Of a DNA stretch of 64,000 nucleotides, positions 1 to 12,143 are shown piece after piece. Source of the stretch: Plasmodium malariae (lineage: Eukaryota; Apicomplexa; Aconoidasida; Haemosporida; Plasmodiidae); contig NW_021638312.1 of NCBI RefSeq assembly GCF_900090045.1, positions 186,001-250,000 on the forward strand. Reading direction: 5' to 3'. How positions within the stretch are numbered: position 1 is the first letter of the stretch; every line of letters begins with the position of its first letter. Both the position numbers and the translations under genes were made by a program. The notes under the pieces were generated by a model. That model was not told the origin of the DNA. It ran no database searches and worked only from the letters and a program-made list of their open reading frames with translations.

Positions 1-200
1 GACAAAATATAATAATAAAATTTTAAAGTTCATTTATATTTTATAAGTTGTAAAAATTCATTACACTTATATATATATTATAAATTTTTTTATGAAAATG
101 TAATAAAAAAAAAATATAGTATCCTTGGACATTAAAAGGATGTTATATTATTATTAATTTGTTCATAATAGGATATATTAGAATATTAAAAATATACAGT

Positions 201-1008
201 ATGAAAGAGAAAATAAGTTTATTTTTTTTTATTAAATTTTTTACGTTTATCCTTTTAAATGAGTGTGCCATTTTATGTAGTGATGTAATATAACATTATT
301 AATTAAAGACGCTTTTATTATTCATTTTTTTATTATTGTTTTATTTTTATTCATACTTGTTGTTAGTACGATATTTCTTGTATTTTTAAATAAAGAATAT
401 TTACTTGGTTTTTTCAGAGTATCCTTTATAAAAATTTGGATAAAAAAAACAATGATTATAAAAAATCAGGTATTAGTATTTATAGATTAGCAGTAGTTAA
501 TAAAAATGAAGGGCGTTCAAATATTGTATGGATGAAGGGTGTACCAAATATTGGAGTGTGTGAAAAAAAAGACATATCTAATAATAAAAAGGGGACCACA
601 GGAAAAAATAAAAAACAATGTAAAAGTTCATTAAATAATAAAATAGTATTTGAGAAAGTTATGGAAGTTAAATCTCCTGCATATATTGAAGGAAATACAT
701 ATTTTGATAAAGGTAAGTTAAAGCATAAAAATTATGTAAAGAAAGTTGTGGAAGTTGTAAAAGCTGGTTCTAAGTTTTTAAGGAAGTGCGTAGATAGAAG
801 AGGAGTTATTTTTAATTTTATACTTATCATACATTTAGCACTTGCAGCATCAGTTTTAATATCAACATGTACTTATTCTATCGATAATAATCCAATGGAT
901 GTAAAATGGATTATTCCATTTGTTTTACGATCACTTCTTATATTCTGGATTATGTTTATATTATGGCTTTTTTCTATCTACCGAAAAACTGTAAAATGTA
1001 AAAAGTGA
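201..1008 (+). CDS. fam-l/fam-m-like exported protein, short C-terminal variant, two exons
   Basis: Exon 1 (201-284) codes a lysine-start signal-anchor peptide beginning MKEKISLFFFIKFF. A GTAATA donor follows at 285, and exon 2 (418-1008) starts after TTTTTTCAG; both joints are phase 0 and the product is about 224 aa. The start is the ATG whose peptide aligns with exon 1 of the other fam copies here. Residues 29-60 match the fam N-terminus (S-x-L-x-K-N-L-D, then Y-R-L), but the PEXEL-like core reads RLAV where siblings have RLLAK or RLLGK, so the export signal is degenerate. A basic low-complexity linker follows (GKNKK). Two membrane spans lie near residues 157-178 and 192-216, before a short basic tail. 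It lacks the core seen in fam-l and the KYEKIKFRKR end seen in fam-m, so it belongs to a third type shared with the broken copies at 5873 and 15647. Function is unknown. Confidence 0.75.
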
Positions 1009-4000
1009 AATGCATTATAGAGCGCATCTTTCTTTAATTGAAGTACACTTTTACAACAATTAAAATATAGAATTTCCTAATTCTTATACAAAAATAACAA
1101 AGATGTCTGTAATTTCATAGATTTCATAGATCTACTTGTGGGTGACAATTTTTTTTGATCCACAAGAGTACAAGTGTGGTCTTTTAATTTTTTGTTAATT
1201 TGAATGTTTGAATGTTTTTCATACTTTATTTTAAAATGATTTTTAAGTACAACACGACATTATGTTCCATATATGTTTCTGTATATAATAAGAATTTTTT
1301 GAAAAATATACGTATATAACTTGAAATAAATATATAAAAGCACAATTTATATAATTTTTTTTTTATATACAAAGATTTATATTTGTAGTTGCAAAATATA
1401 GTTTTTTTTTATTTTTTTTAATCTTTTCTCTTATTAAATTACTATTTTTCGACTTTATTAAAAAAATGTGTAATTAGTTTTTTTTAATTAAGTATAAAAG
1501 TTTCCTAATTTACACATGAAGAAAAGAAGTGAATGAATGTAGTTGCATTGTTATATATATGTATATATGTTTTGGTGTATACATAATAAATGAGTGATTA
1601 GTTGAATCGTTTTTATCACAATGGATTTTTTTTCTACCTAAAAGATAAATTTCTTTTATATAAGCTTAGATTAAAAAAAACGAAAAAAGAAAACCAGTGA
1701 AACTCAATGAATTATATCTATAAGTAATTTCAAATAATATATATAATAATTAATTTTTATTTATTTTACTTCGTTATACTTTTACTATTATAAAATAATT
1801 AATTTTATCAATAATGAAAAGTTTTTGTAAGACACAAAAAGATATACATAATTTATGATATTTTTAATAGTACAGAGAAAACGATACGCAACTTTTGTGT
1901 TTATTTTAATAATTCTATTCTGTTAGATACTATTATAGACTAATAAATATTCTTATATTAACAGCTTATTATACTTTACAATTTCTGTTTAATAGAAGGT
2001 TCCATTATATGATGCAACATGGAATATTATTTTAATTTTTTTTTAATTATTTTTTAATGAGTCCCCTAACTAATATTTATGTACGAGAAAAAGTAACAAT
2101 ATTTAGTAAGTAATATTAGTTATTTTATTTATGTTCTGCATTTTGTTCCTTATATTTATTGAATTATACATTTTATAATAGGCTCGTCAATTAATTTAAT
2201 CTTATTGATTTTATTGATTTTTTTTTTTTTGTTAAAATTATATTACTTAAATGTATGAATAACTATATTGTATATAGATTTGTCAAATATGTTTTGAATA
2301 TAATAGATTAATTAAAACAAAATTAATATTAATTAGGTACTATGATAAAATACGAAAAATGTTATTGTAAAAAAGCATTAGATGAAAATAAAAATTTCAT
2401 TCATGTTCATGATTAATTAAAATGTATATTTTTGTGATTATAATTGTGTTAGAAGCACAGTTGAAAAGAAGTAATTTATTTATAGTGAATATAAATGTAA
2501 AATTATTAATGAAACAATAAGAAAATAAAATATTGTGTGAAAATATATGTAGTATTCTGTCATTTATTTTTAAATAATACACTGATATAAAAAAAGTTAT
2601 ATCCGCCATAATTATATAACATTAACAGTATTATTGATTAGAAGAAATATAATCGATTACTATGGAACACATATTCAATACAAATGAGTGTAATACGTGA
2701 TATTATATCTAGTAGTCAAAAAATGTTAATATATATGTATATATATATATGTATTATATATATATAGTTAATAATACTACACATTTATATTTTATATGTT
2801 TATTCCAAAATATATTAAATCTTTTAGTGTTTATAGTTCAGGTTATTTCTATGAAATGTTGAAGATTTATTTGTCATTTAATTTTAAGAAGAAAAATTTC
2901 GTGAAGGATTTTTAATATTTAGCATTACTAGATTGTTCAAATAAATAACAGGATTCATATGTTTATCATTTTATTATTATACGTACATAATCTTGATTTA
3001 ATCCTATTCTGTAAAAATATATTTAAGTATTTATAATAAAATAAATTGATGATAACAAAGGAATTTTGTTTTTATTCTGGAAATATTTAAACAAATAAAT
3101 CATTAATTATTCACTTGAATAAAAATTAAAAAGAATAAAATTTTAAGAAAAAGGAAGACCATAGAATTGTTAGAGGGTGAACAAATTAATATATTATTTT
3201 CGTAGTGATATATAGAATTAATATGTTGAGTAATTTATTTCTTAATATAAATATTACAGGTATCTTATTTTATCAATTTTTAAGTGTTATCCGATAATTT
3301 TTGTATACAATATTTTTTATTCTTTAAAGGACATGTTTATAAAATAATAAGTGTATATATGAGATACTATGTATGTTTCACTATACATATTATCATATTT
3401 GCACGTTATATATTAGAATAAATAATAATTATGCTAACTTTTTCCACTTGATTTAGTAATACAAAAAATATTTTAGCTGTAATAATTATTATTTTTTCTT
3501 TTTAAATATATTAATTTTTTTCTTTTAATTTTTAAAATAATGAAATAAAATTAAGATAAACTCTTTTTTTTGTTATTTTGTTCCGTAATGTTATTTTTTT
3601 TTGAATATATTAAGTTTATTACTATTATTATTATCTCCACTGTAAATATACAATGAGTAAAATTTCTAGAATATATAGTAATTTACTTGTTATAAGAAAT
3701 ATTTATATTATTTGTAAATATTAATTGTTTATATTTCCTCATAAAAATATGCTTATAATAGTATTTATTAAGATAAAAATACATTATTTTTTATAAATTA
3801 TTTTATAAGAAAAATTAGTAAATTATTTATATTCCTAAATATCTTTTATGATTTTTTTATATATTTTAAATATATACTCCTTTTGTTACTTTCATTTGTA
3901 AAAATATATTGCTATAAATATCCTTGATATTATTAAGCTGTAAGAAATACTTTTGTATTAAATGTGTCTTTATTCCTTTTTTTTTTTTTATTATGTTTAT

Positions 4001-5872
4001 TCACATTTTTAAAACGAATAAGTATAGAAATTAAAAAATTTTTAATATTCCATTAAATAATAATAAATCGTATTCTTATTTGGAAATAATATATAATTTT
4101 GTAAAATCATTATACAAAAATGTAAATATAATTATTATAGTACTTTAAAAAATATGCATAAATTCACAGATTTCCATGTAACAATAAATTTTATTTAATT
4201 AACATATATTTTCTTACAAAAGAACATATATCTTTTTAATTATGTACTAATATACATTTTATATAATAAAAAATAAATTTCATGACTTCATATACTTTTT
4301 CTATTGCTTTTACTGTCACAATGATTAATATTATTTAACTACAGAAGGAAGTTCTACAAAATAAATATATAAAATTAGAATTATTTCTTAGGAAAACGTA
4401 AAAATTCATAATGACATTCTGAATATAGTATGTATATATTTTCTAAAGGTCATAGTTTATTTTGGATAAAAAAAATTTTATTTATGACTGAATAATTTTT
4501 TTTTTTTTTTTTTCATCTGTCTAATATTATTCTTCTTCTTCGTATTATTTTATTTTATTAATATTTTTATGTAAAATCTTTATATATATAAATTATACCA
4601 AATTAATTTTTAAGTTATATTTCGTTCGTAAAATTTAATATGAGTAATATCTATATAAATTCAATTTTTAACCTTTAAAATAAAATAAAAATAAACCAAA
4701 AATAAAATAAGTTTATTTTATTATTTGCAGGAATTGTTATATATGTACACACAAAGATATAATATCATTTTTAATAATAAAATGTTACTTATTTTTACTA
4801 ACTTGAGGTTCTAAAACATTAGAGTTAAATTAAGAGATAAAAACAATTATTATATTATTATTGTTACTAATTGTAATATTAAATTGATTCTGCTTAAAAT
4901 ATTTATATATAAATTATATTGAAAATTTATAATTAAGTAATGAATAAGTGATTCCTATATTTTATGACGTTGAATAATGAAATTAATGAAAAGCATATAA
5001 TCAGACTTTAAAAGAACATTTGTTAACATTTTTTTTTTTTGTTTTATTAATATTTATTCTAATTATAATAATTTAATTGAATTAGATAATATAAATTGAT
5101 GAACTATATAATATTTTATTATAAGATAATGAAATAAATTATATTTATAAATTATAATTTAAAAAATTTTTAATGTAAAAATAAAAAACATTATTTTAAA
5201 TAGCATTTAAAATATATTTATTTCCTTGAATTAGCTACTATATTATAAAATTAATTTTTTAAATATGTAATAAAAAATATTCAAGTTTTATAGTTATTAC
5301 AACATAAAAAGAAGTGCAGAATGTTTATTGTTTAACTGATTATTACAGCTGTTAAGTTGTTATAATAAATAATTTTTCAAATATTTATTGCTTTTAACTT
5401 TTTAATTATTAATAGGAAAGCATCATTAAAAATAAATAATTTATTCTTTTATTATATAGAACATTTTGACTATATATTAGATATATTATGTTGAAAGAAA
5501 ATTAAAAATATCAAAATATTAGGAAATAATATTTATTTTTATTATTATATTTTTAAAAGAATTTATAGAAAATACGTTTAATTACTGTATTATATAATCA
5601 TATTCTATATTCTGAGTATTCATAAATATATTTGAATTATGTTATTTTTATTGATGTTAGATCCTTATAAATGACGATTTGGTAAGAATTTTATAGTAAA
5701 CTTTTAAAGTTATGTTTTTAACATGTGTTGTAAACAAGTTATATTTTTGTGAATATTTTATTAAGTGCTTACGTATAAAAAATAAAAAAGGATTCTAAAT
5801 AAATATAGGGTTCTTAATTATATTGTTAATTTTATCTTAGCTGAAAATATTAAAATATTAAAAATATATATG
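1009..5872. other. AT-rich intergenic sequence
   Basis: No gene is supported in this 4.9 kb. The first 250 bp are a fam-type 3' flank, with pieces that recur after the copies ending at 16448, 34193 and 58620. The rest is A/T runs, TA-rich stretches near 2731-2766 and a poly-T run near 4495-4513. The open frame on the minus strand at 2397-2609 has no recognisable content. A stretch near 5590-5640 (tattctatattctgag, then aaatatatttgaa) resembles the 5' elements of other fam copies but sits closer to the start. Confidence 0.6.
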
Positions 5873-6667
5873 ATGGAGCAAAGATATATATTTCTTTATT
5901 ATAAAAAATGTTGTATTTATCTTTTTAAATTAAACATATAATTTTAAGAGTGGTCTGATATAATATCATTACTTAAGTATATTTTAATTTTTCATGTTTA
6001 TCATGTTTTTCATGTTTTATTTCTATTAATACAATTTTTTAGCATTAGATTATTTATACTTTAAATAACAAATATTTACACTTATTTTTTGGAGTACACT
6101 TAACCAAAATTTGGACGAAGAATACACTTATAGAAGAGATTTATATGCAAGAACTTATATATTATTAGGCAGTTGTGAACAACAAAATAATTAGGATATT
6201 GTATTAATAAAAGTTGATGTACTTATACTTGAAGATTGAAAAAAATTATATGGATCTAATTTTGGAAAGGGAACCAAACGAAAAAATAACACCCAAGAAA
6301 ACGTTCTATAAATAATGTAGGAGGTTGTAAACAAGCTAGGAAAATTAAATCTTCTCAGTACACTGGAATAGATTCACATTTTGTTAAATGAACAGCTGAT
6401 AAAATATATTATATTAATAAAGATAGGCGTTCTAGGAATAATGATATAAAATATTTAGGAAAATACATTAAGATGATAAATGATTTGTTATATATTTTTT
6501 CTTGTTTGTTTTTAGTATTAGAATTAGTGGTATTTGCTTTAAGAAAATTAATTTATTTGAATTTTATGTATAATACTTTTTTTTCATTGAAGAATTTTGT
6601 TCCAGAACTTATGGTATTCGTTATTGTAGGGATAATACTTAAACCAATGGTTATTTTTATATACTGA
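5873..6667 (+). pseudogene. Broken fam-like exported protein, short C-terminal variant
   Basis: Exon 1 from the ATG at 5873 begins MEQRYIFLYYKK and still resembles the fam signal peptide, but it meets a stop before the usual splice point. Exon 2 starts at 6093 with the typical S-T-L-N-Q-N-L-D-E-E-Y, but the acceptor dinucleotide just before it reads GG instead of AG. The RTYILLG motif stands where the export motif should be. In-frame stops and frameshifts follow within the next 150 bp. From 6473 a 64-codon open stretch keeps the two C-terminal membrane spans, starting near D-I-K-Y-L-G-K-Y-I-K. It is closest to the copies at 201 and 15647. Several independent lesions, including a lost splice site, make this a true pseudogene and not a sequencing slip. 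Confidence 0.75.
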
Positions 6668-9600
6668 AATATCGAAAAATATCGTAAATTAAGGCATATA
6701 AAAGGTGGAATAAGTAATTCAAAGTATCCTTCTTTCATTTATGGAAACATTAATGACTTTTAATATCGGAAATTTATATGTTATATGGACAATTATCATT
6801 TAAAATGATAATTCCTTGAATTTTATAAATTCATCTTTTGGAGTATATCCTATTTTATCCGGAATAGAAAAAATATACACTATTAATGTTTTGCTAATGC
6901 AAAGGTTATAATATGTATTCCTTTTTTTTTTAACTATTTTCCCATTTTAACTGATTTTAATTATTCATTTACATATTCGTTCATTTAAAATTTTATCATT
7001 AAAATTATATATATGTTCCTTAAAATTAATACATGAGAGATATACTTTATATATTTTTATTGATATATTACACCAATTTATATTTTTTCATGTAAAAACT
7101 AGATTTAGTTATTTATTCTAATTTTTTAGTATTAAATAATTATTTGCTTACTTCATTGAAAGAAATGAATTATTAGTTTTAATTTAAAAACAATTACGTC
7201 TTATTTTAGCGTTAATGGTTTAAACTCATATATTAGCGTTTAAATAAATGACACTAGGATAATAATTATATGTAATCTAAAATTAAAGGATTTTTTGTAC
7301 ATTAATATACTTTATAATATTATTATAATTTAAGTATATTTTGTTAAAGGAATATATGAGTTAATTTAAAATTAATATAAAATTATATAGTTTGTCTTGA
7401 TTTCTGTTAAAATATATTTTAATGTAATATTTATTATGTGAAAATGTGAATATAAGGTTATTTAAGGAAAACTGAAATTCCATAAATATGTTATATGGTT
7501 GAGTCCTAATTTGTTGATATTAGAAGAAAAAAAAGATAACTTTTAATATTACAATTTTTTTTTTTTTTTTTTGAATAATCTCTGAATTTCATATGTGAAA
7601 GATGTTAATAAATATAGAATAAATATTAAACATGAGTTAATATAAAAATGAAAAAATACAAATTAACCATTATATGGAAAATATATTTTGATCAAATGTT
7701 AGATAAAAATTTATTTAGAATATAAGAATAATGACTTTAAGAGTAAAAAGAAAAGTAAAATATAATAGATGTTATGTGATAAATAATGATAAAAAATAAA
7801 AATATTAACTGTCTTAATTAGTATAAACATAATTTTAACTTTTATATAACTGAACATTTTGCATGTATGAATATGAATATATTCTTTATACCAATTTGTT
7901 ATATTTTTATGAATCAAAACTTATCGAAACATTTGAAAATACATAAAATTTTGAGGATTTTTATACGTACGGTGTCTATATGATATATTGTATCTTATAA
8001 TATAAAAAATATAATTTAATTACTAAAAATAAAAGAAATATTCTTTAAAAATAATCCAAAACTTTAGAACACTCTATTAAAAAAGAAAAAAGTTTTATTC
8101 ATTTTCCCTTGGAATTTGCTTCTAATTGAAACGTACAAGTCTTCGTATAAAAAATTTTTTTTAGCTCATATATTAATAAATTAGTTAATTTAGTGGGAAT
8201 TATTATATTTAATCATTAGGTATTTTACTTAATGAATACAAATGAATGATTATAATAAAAAATATAATATATGTAATAATTGTTATATTGTGTATATGAT
8301 TAATGATTTTTAGTAACATAAATTATATAACAAAAGTTATAAATTTCGTACAAGCTAAAAAAAATAAGCTAAAATTATATGTGAAAGGAATTTTAAAATA
8401 TAATTTAAGGAAAATATGCAATAATTAAAATAAATAAAGTATATTTTATGATGATGTTATATATATTATCTTTCCTTACTTATGTATATGCTTATGAATA
8501 ACTTTAATAAACCGCTTAGTTACCACATTTGTTACGGCCTCTGTTTAAATTAAATATTTAGGATAAATAAAAAAGATATATGAGAATTAACAGATATTTT
8601 ATTTTAACAAAATACGTAAAATTATTATTTTCTTTTTTCGAGGCATAATTTTATACTAATAATTACATATATTTGTTTATTACAGTTTCGTTAAAAAAGA
8701 AAAATGCTTTTATATATATTTATCCTACGAAAGAAATCAATAATAAAAGAATTTTCAGAAAAAAAAAAATCATTACATTTTTATAGTGAAACAAAAATTA
8801 ATGTATATATCAATGAAATTCGAAAAAAATAAAATAAAATAAAACATTTTTTTTAAATCTCGAATATTTCTGAATGAAAAGAAAATTACTTTGTATATAT
8901 ATTAACTGTAGAAGTTTTTTCTTTATTTACATATGTTATATTTTTATTGAATTTTGTATTATCATGCTAAAATTATTATATTTAAAAAAAAGAATTTTTA
9001 AAATGCTCTATTGCAAAGATACATAACCAAAAACATAAAACAAATATCCTTTAATATTTCCTTAATTATTTATAAAATACATTATATATTAGTACATTTA
9101 TCATTAAAAAGAAAAAAAAGAATAAATAATTTTAAATAAAATCTGCAAATTATGCAACATAATGGATGTTACTCGTCATAGTTACTTTAGTATATGTGAA
9201 AAATTAAATATTTTAAAAACAAAATTCCATATTTAACTTATAGTATACAGATTAATTTTATTTTTTTTCAGTTAAATATAATATAATAGTTTCATTACAT
9301 TGGAAAAATAAGAATAATTTTATACATATTTTTAAGAAAATTATTTTTCTTGAGTTTTTCTTAAGCATTTTTTTTTAAAATAATTTATCTAATTGTTCCA
9401 TTTATATGTAAAAACATTGATGAATACGAACAGATAAACCATAGAAACAGTGATATGAAAAAAAAAAATAGAAACTTATAACTTAGAATGGATCTTAAAA
9501 AAGGCTAAGAAATCGTATTTAGTTATATAGGATACATAATAAATGCATTTTAATTAAAATAAATATATAAATATTTTTTATTATATAAAAATTTTTTTTT

Positions 9601-10271
9601 TTTTTTTTTTTGTTTCATTTCAATTTTTTTCTAATATTACACAAACATTAACATATTTTTAAATTTTTATTATGAATTTGGTTAATGATGATACAGCATG
9701 TATGTATTATTATATTTCCCCCACTAAGATAAGTTATGTATCTTTAATGAAATTATTTTTTTCATGATACTGGAATAATTACTTCAACAAAAGGAAAATA
9801 TTGTAATTATATTAGGTAATTAGAGTAAGCCATAAAAAAATATTTAAAAATACAAAAGTGCTTGAACACAAATCACTGCGAATTAATTTTTTTATATTAA
9901 AAGAACTATTTTCTATTAAAGTAATTATGATAATATTGTTTTAACATATATATAATGAGAATTATTTGTATCAAATATTAAATGCTTTTCACTATTTTCT
10001 ATTACATTGTATAAATGCTAAATTTACTTAGGATTCAATTAATTATAATAATATAATTAAAACAATAGAATAATAATTTATGCTACGAAATACATTATAT
10101 AACATTTTTAATTAGGAAATAATTTAAAGGATAAGAATACTAAATAGGAAAAAATCGCCCAAAACGCTAAATTTTCAAATATGTTGTCATTATTTATACG
10201 CATATTATTATATATATATAGTTTTTATTTTTTAATTTAATACATGTTAAAATTGGAAGGAAATTATAGAA
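6668..10271. other. AT-rich intergenic sequence with long poly-T runs
   Basis: No gene is supported. Poly-T runs of about 18 and 20 bases lie at 7555-7572 and 9592-9611. Two short stretches look less random: the minus strand near 8485-8560 reads EAVTNVVTKRFIKVIHKHIHK-like codons, and the + strand at about 9418-9480 reads DEYEQINHRNSDMKKKN before a stop. Either could be a relic exon; both are too short to name. The last few hundred bases are the 5' flank of the PIR-like gene. Confidence 0.5.
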
Positions 10272-12143
10272 ATGGAAAATATAAATTATGTAATAATTTC
10301 ATTTTTCATAGAAATAAAAATTTATGCCTCTTTATTTATATACTACATTTCACATAGAATATGCAAATGTTCAAACATTTTAAGAAGTATTTAATTATTT
10401 ACATAAATTTTTTTTTCAATTCAATATTCAGGATAATGTTTTACAACAATTACCGTCAAATAAAATATATGAAGAATTTAATTCTGAGGTCACAGAGATA
10501 GATAATAATTTAAGTTGTGATAAATTTGATTCAATAAAAGAGGAATATAAACTTAGTTGTGTTAATCTTTGTAAAAAAGTTGCACGAAATTTAAATAATT
10601 TGACTAAAACGGATAAATTATGGAGCTATGATGTCCGTTGTTCACATTATAAATACTGGGTATATGAAGGAATAAGGAAATTGTTTATAGGAGATTCTCC
10701 AGAAGAAGATATAAAAGATGTTATTACTAAATTTCTTAATCTACAATCATCCCTAACCGAAGATTATAGGGTATTAAATTGTACTTATAATTTCGATGAA
10801 AAAACGTTACAGGAATTGAATGATAAAAAAGATGAGAAATATTTGTATGATTATTTTACAAATTATGAGAATATTAAAAGTAAAGATTTTTGTATTTCTT
10901 TTGAGAATGATATATATAAAAATTACCTTAATGTTATTAGTAAATTATATAATGTAAAAAAGAGTAAGTGTTGTGAGAAAAATTTACTGAAATGTCCTAA
11001 CTATTTTTTGAATTGTGACGATGAGTTCGATCCAAGTAATCTCTTATCTAAATTAGAATCCTCAAGTGAGGGAAAATGTAATGGACTAGAAAGTTTTTTG
11101 GAAAATAAGGCCTCTGAAGAAATATTAGTATCTAACATTTTGGAACCAGATTTTTTGGATTCAATACTTTATACTGATTGTAATATTAAAAATAACTCAA
11201 ATTTACAGTGTAGTTTTATTCGAGCGTCTTCCTTGGCACATAGAAATAAGAATGCATTTGAATACAATGAACAGAGAAGTGGTGAAAGATCTTCAGAAGA
11301 GAAAAAATCTTCATCAAGGGAAAATTCAGAACATGCGGCACTACATGAAGAAATTAGAAAAATAGTGGGTATTAGTTCAGAAACATTAAGTAATTTGGAT
11401 ATTCCAAAAAAAGAAAAAGAAGTTGATCTTAGATGGAATATAAACAAGGATGGAACACTACGTTGTACTTCTGAGATCCTAGAGAAAGATACATCAGGAC
11501 CTTGTACATATATGGAAGAATTGGCTAAAAAAGGTATTTTTATAAAATTAGAGAATTCTTTGGGTTACCGATTAATGAAGGGGAAGACGTGGCCTCCCGA
11601 AGTATTAAAAATAGTTATTAAAAAAAAAAACCAAAATCAAATGGAGAAATATAAATCGCAAGAATTAAGATATTTAAGACATGCATCAGGTGTAAAGTCT
11701 GAATTATTAAGGATTTTTAATGTTGAAAATCCAAATGGAGAAACAGTCCCCCAAAAGATGTAGAATATTATTTATTGCAAAACACTTTTGTGCGTATTTC
11801 CCTTGCAGTTACTTTAGTAATGGGAATAATTTTTGTTTTTTTCCTTTATTTTAAAGTTAATAACAAATTCCTTTATATAATAAGAATTAGTTTGGAATTA
11901 TTATATATTTTTCTTAAAATGTTATAAATTATATATGATAACATTATATATGTTTTACTTTTTTCTTTTGTACATTAGTTTACTCCCTTTGGATCAAATA
12001 TAGATAAAATTAAAAAAAGGAAAAAAAGATATAGGACTAATTTCGCTGATTTAAATGCGCAGAGATTCACAAGGAAATTCATAAAACGTACTTATAGAAA
12101 TTCTAACAGGAGGAGATTTAGTGTAGTAAATATAGAACTATGA
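10272..12143 (+). pseudogene. pir: PIR-like protein, three exons, single-base frameshift before the membrane span
   Basis: Exon 1 (10272-10289) codes six residues, MENINY. Exon 2 (10432-11855) opens with DNVLQQLPSNKIYEEF and holds PIR hallmarks: a cysteine-spaced N-terminus (LSC, LSCVNLCKKVARNL), then C-S-H-Y-K-Y-W-V-Y-E-G-I-R-K-L-F, and a CCEKNLLKCPNYFLNC cluster. A Ser/Glu-rich stretch and a less familiar domain follow. The frame stops at 11761. Restoring one base in the C5/A4 run at 11748-11756 would carry it into DVEYYLLQNTFVRISLAV and a membrane span. Exon 3 (11979-12143) starts FTPFGSNIDKIKKRKKRYR, a typical PIR/STP1-type basic cytoplasmic tail, and ends in VVNIEL. All splice joints are phase 0. 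PIR proteins are variant antigens of infected red cells. The gene may be a pseudogene or may carry a homopolymer sequencing error. The middle and tail could instead be STP1-derived. Confidence 0.75.

Noticed and set aside
2397..2609. Minus-strand open frame of 70 codons
   Set aside because: Composition dominated by Ile, Phe, Asn; no signal peptide, exon structure or family motif; lies in uniform AT-rich DNA.
11169..11447. Minus-strand open frame inside the PIR-like gene
   Set aside because: Antisense shadow of exon 2, which has clear PIR motifs on the + strand.
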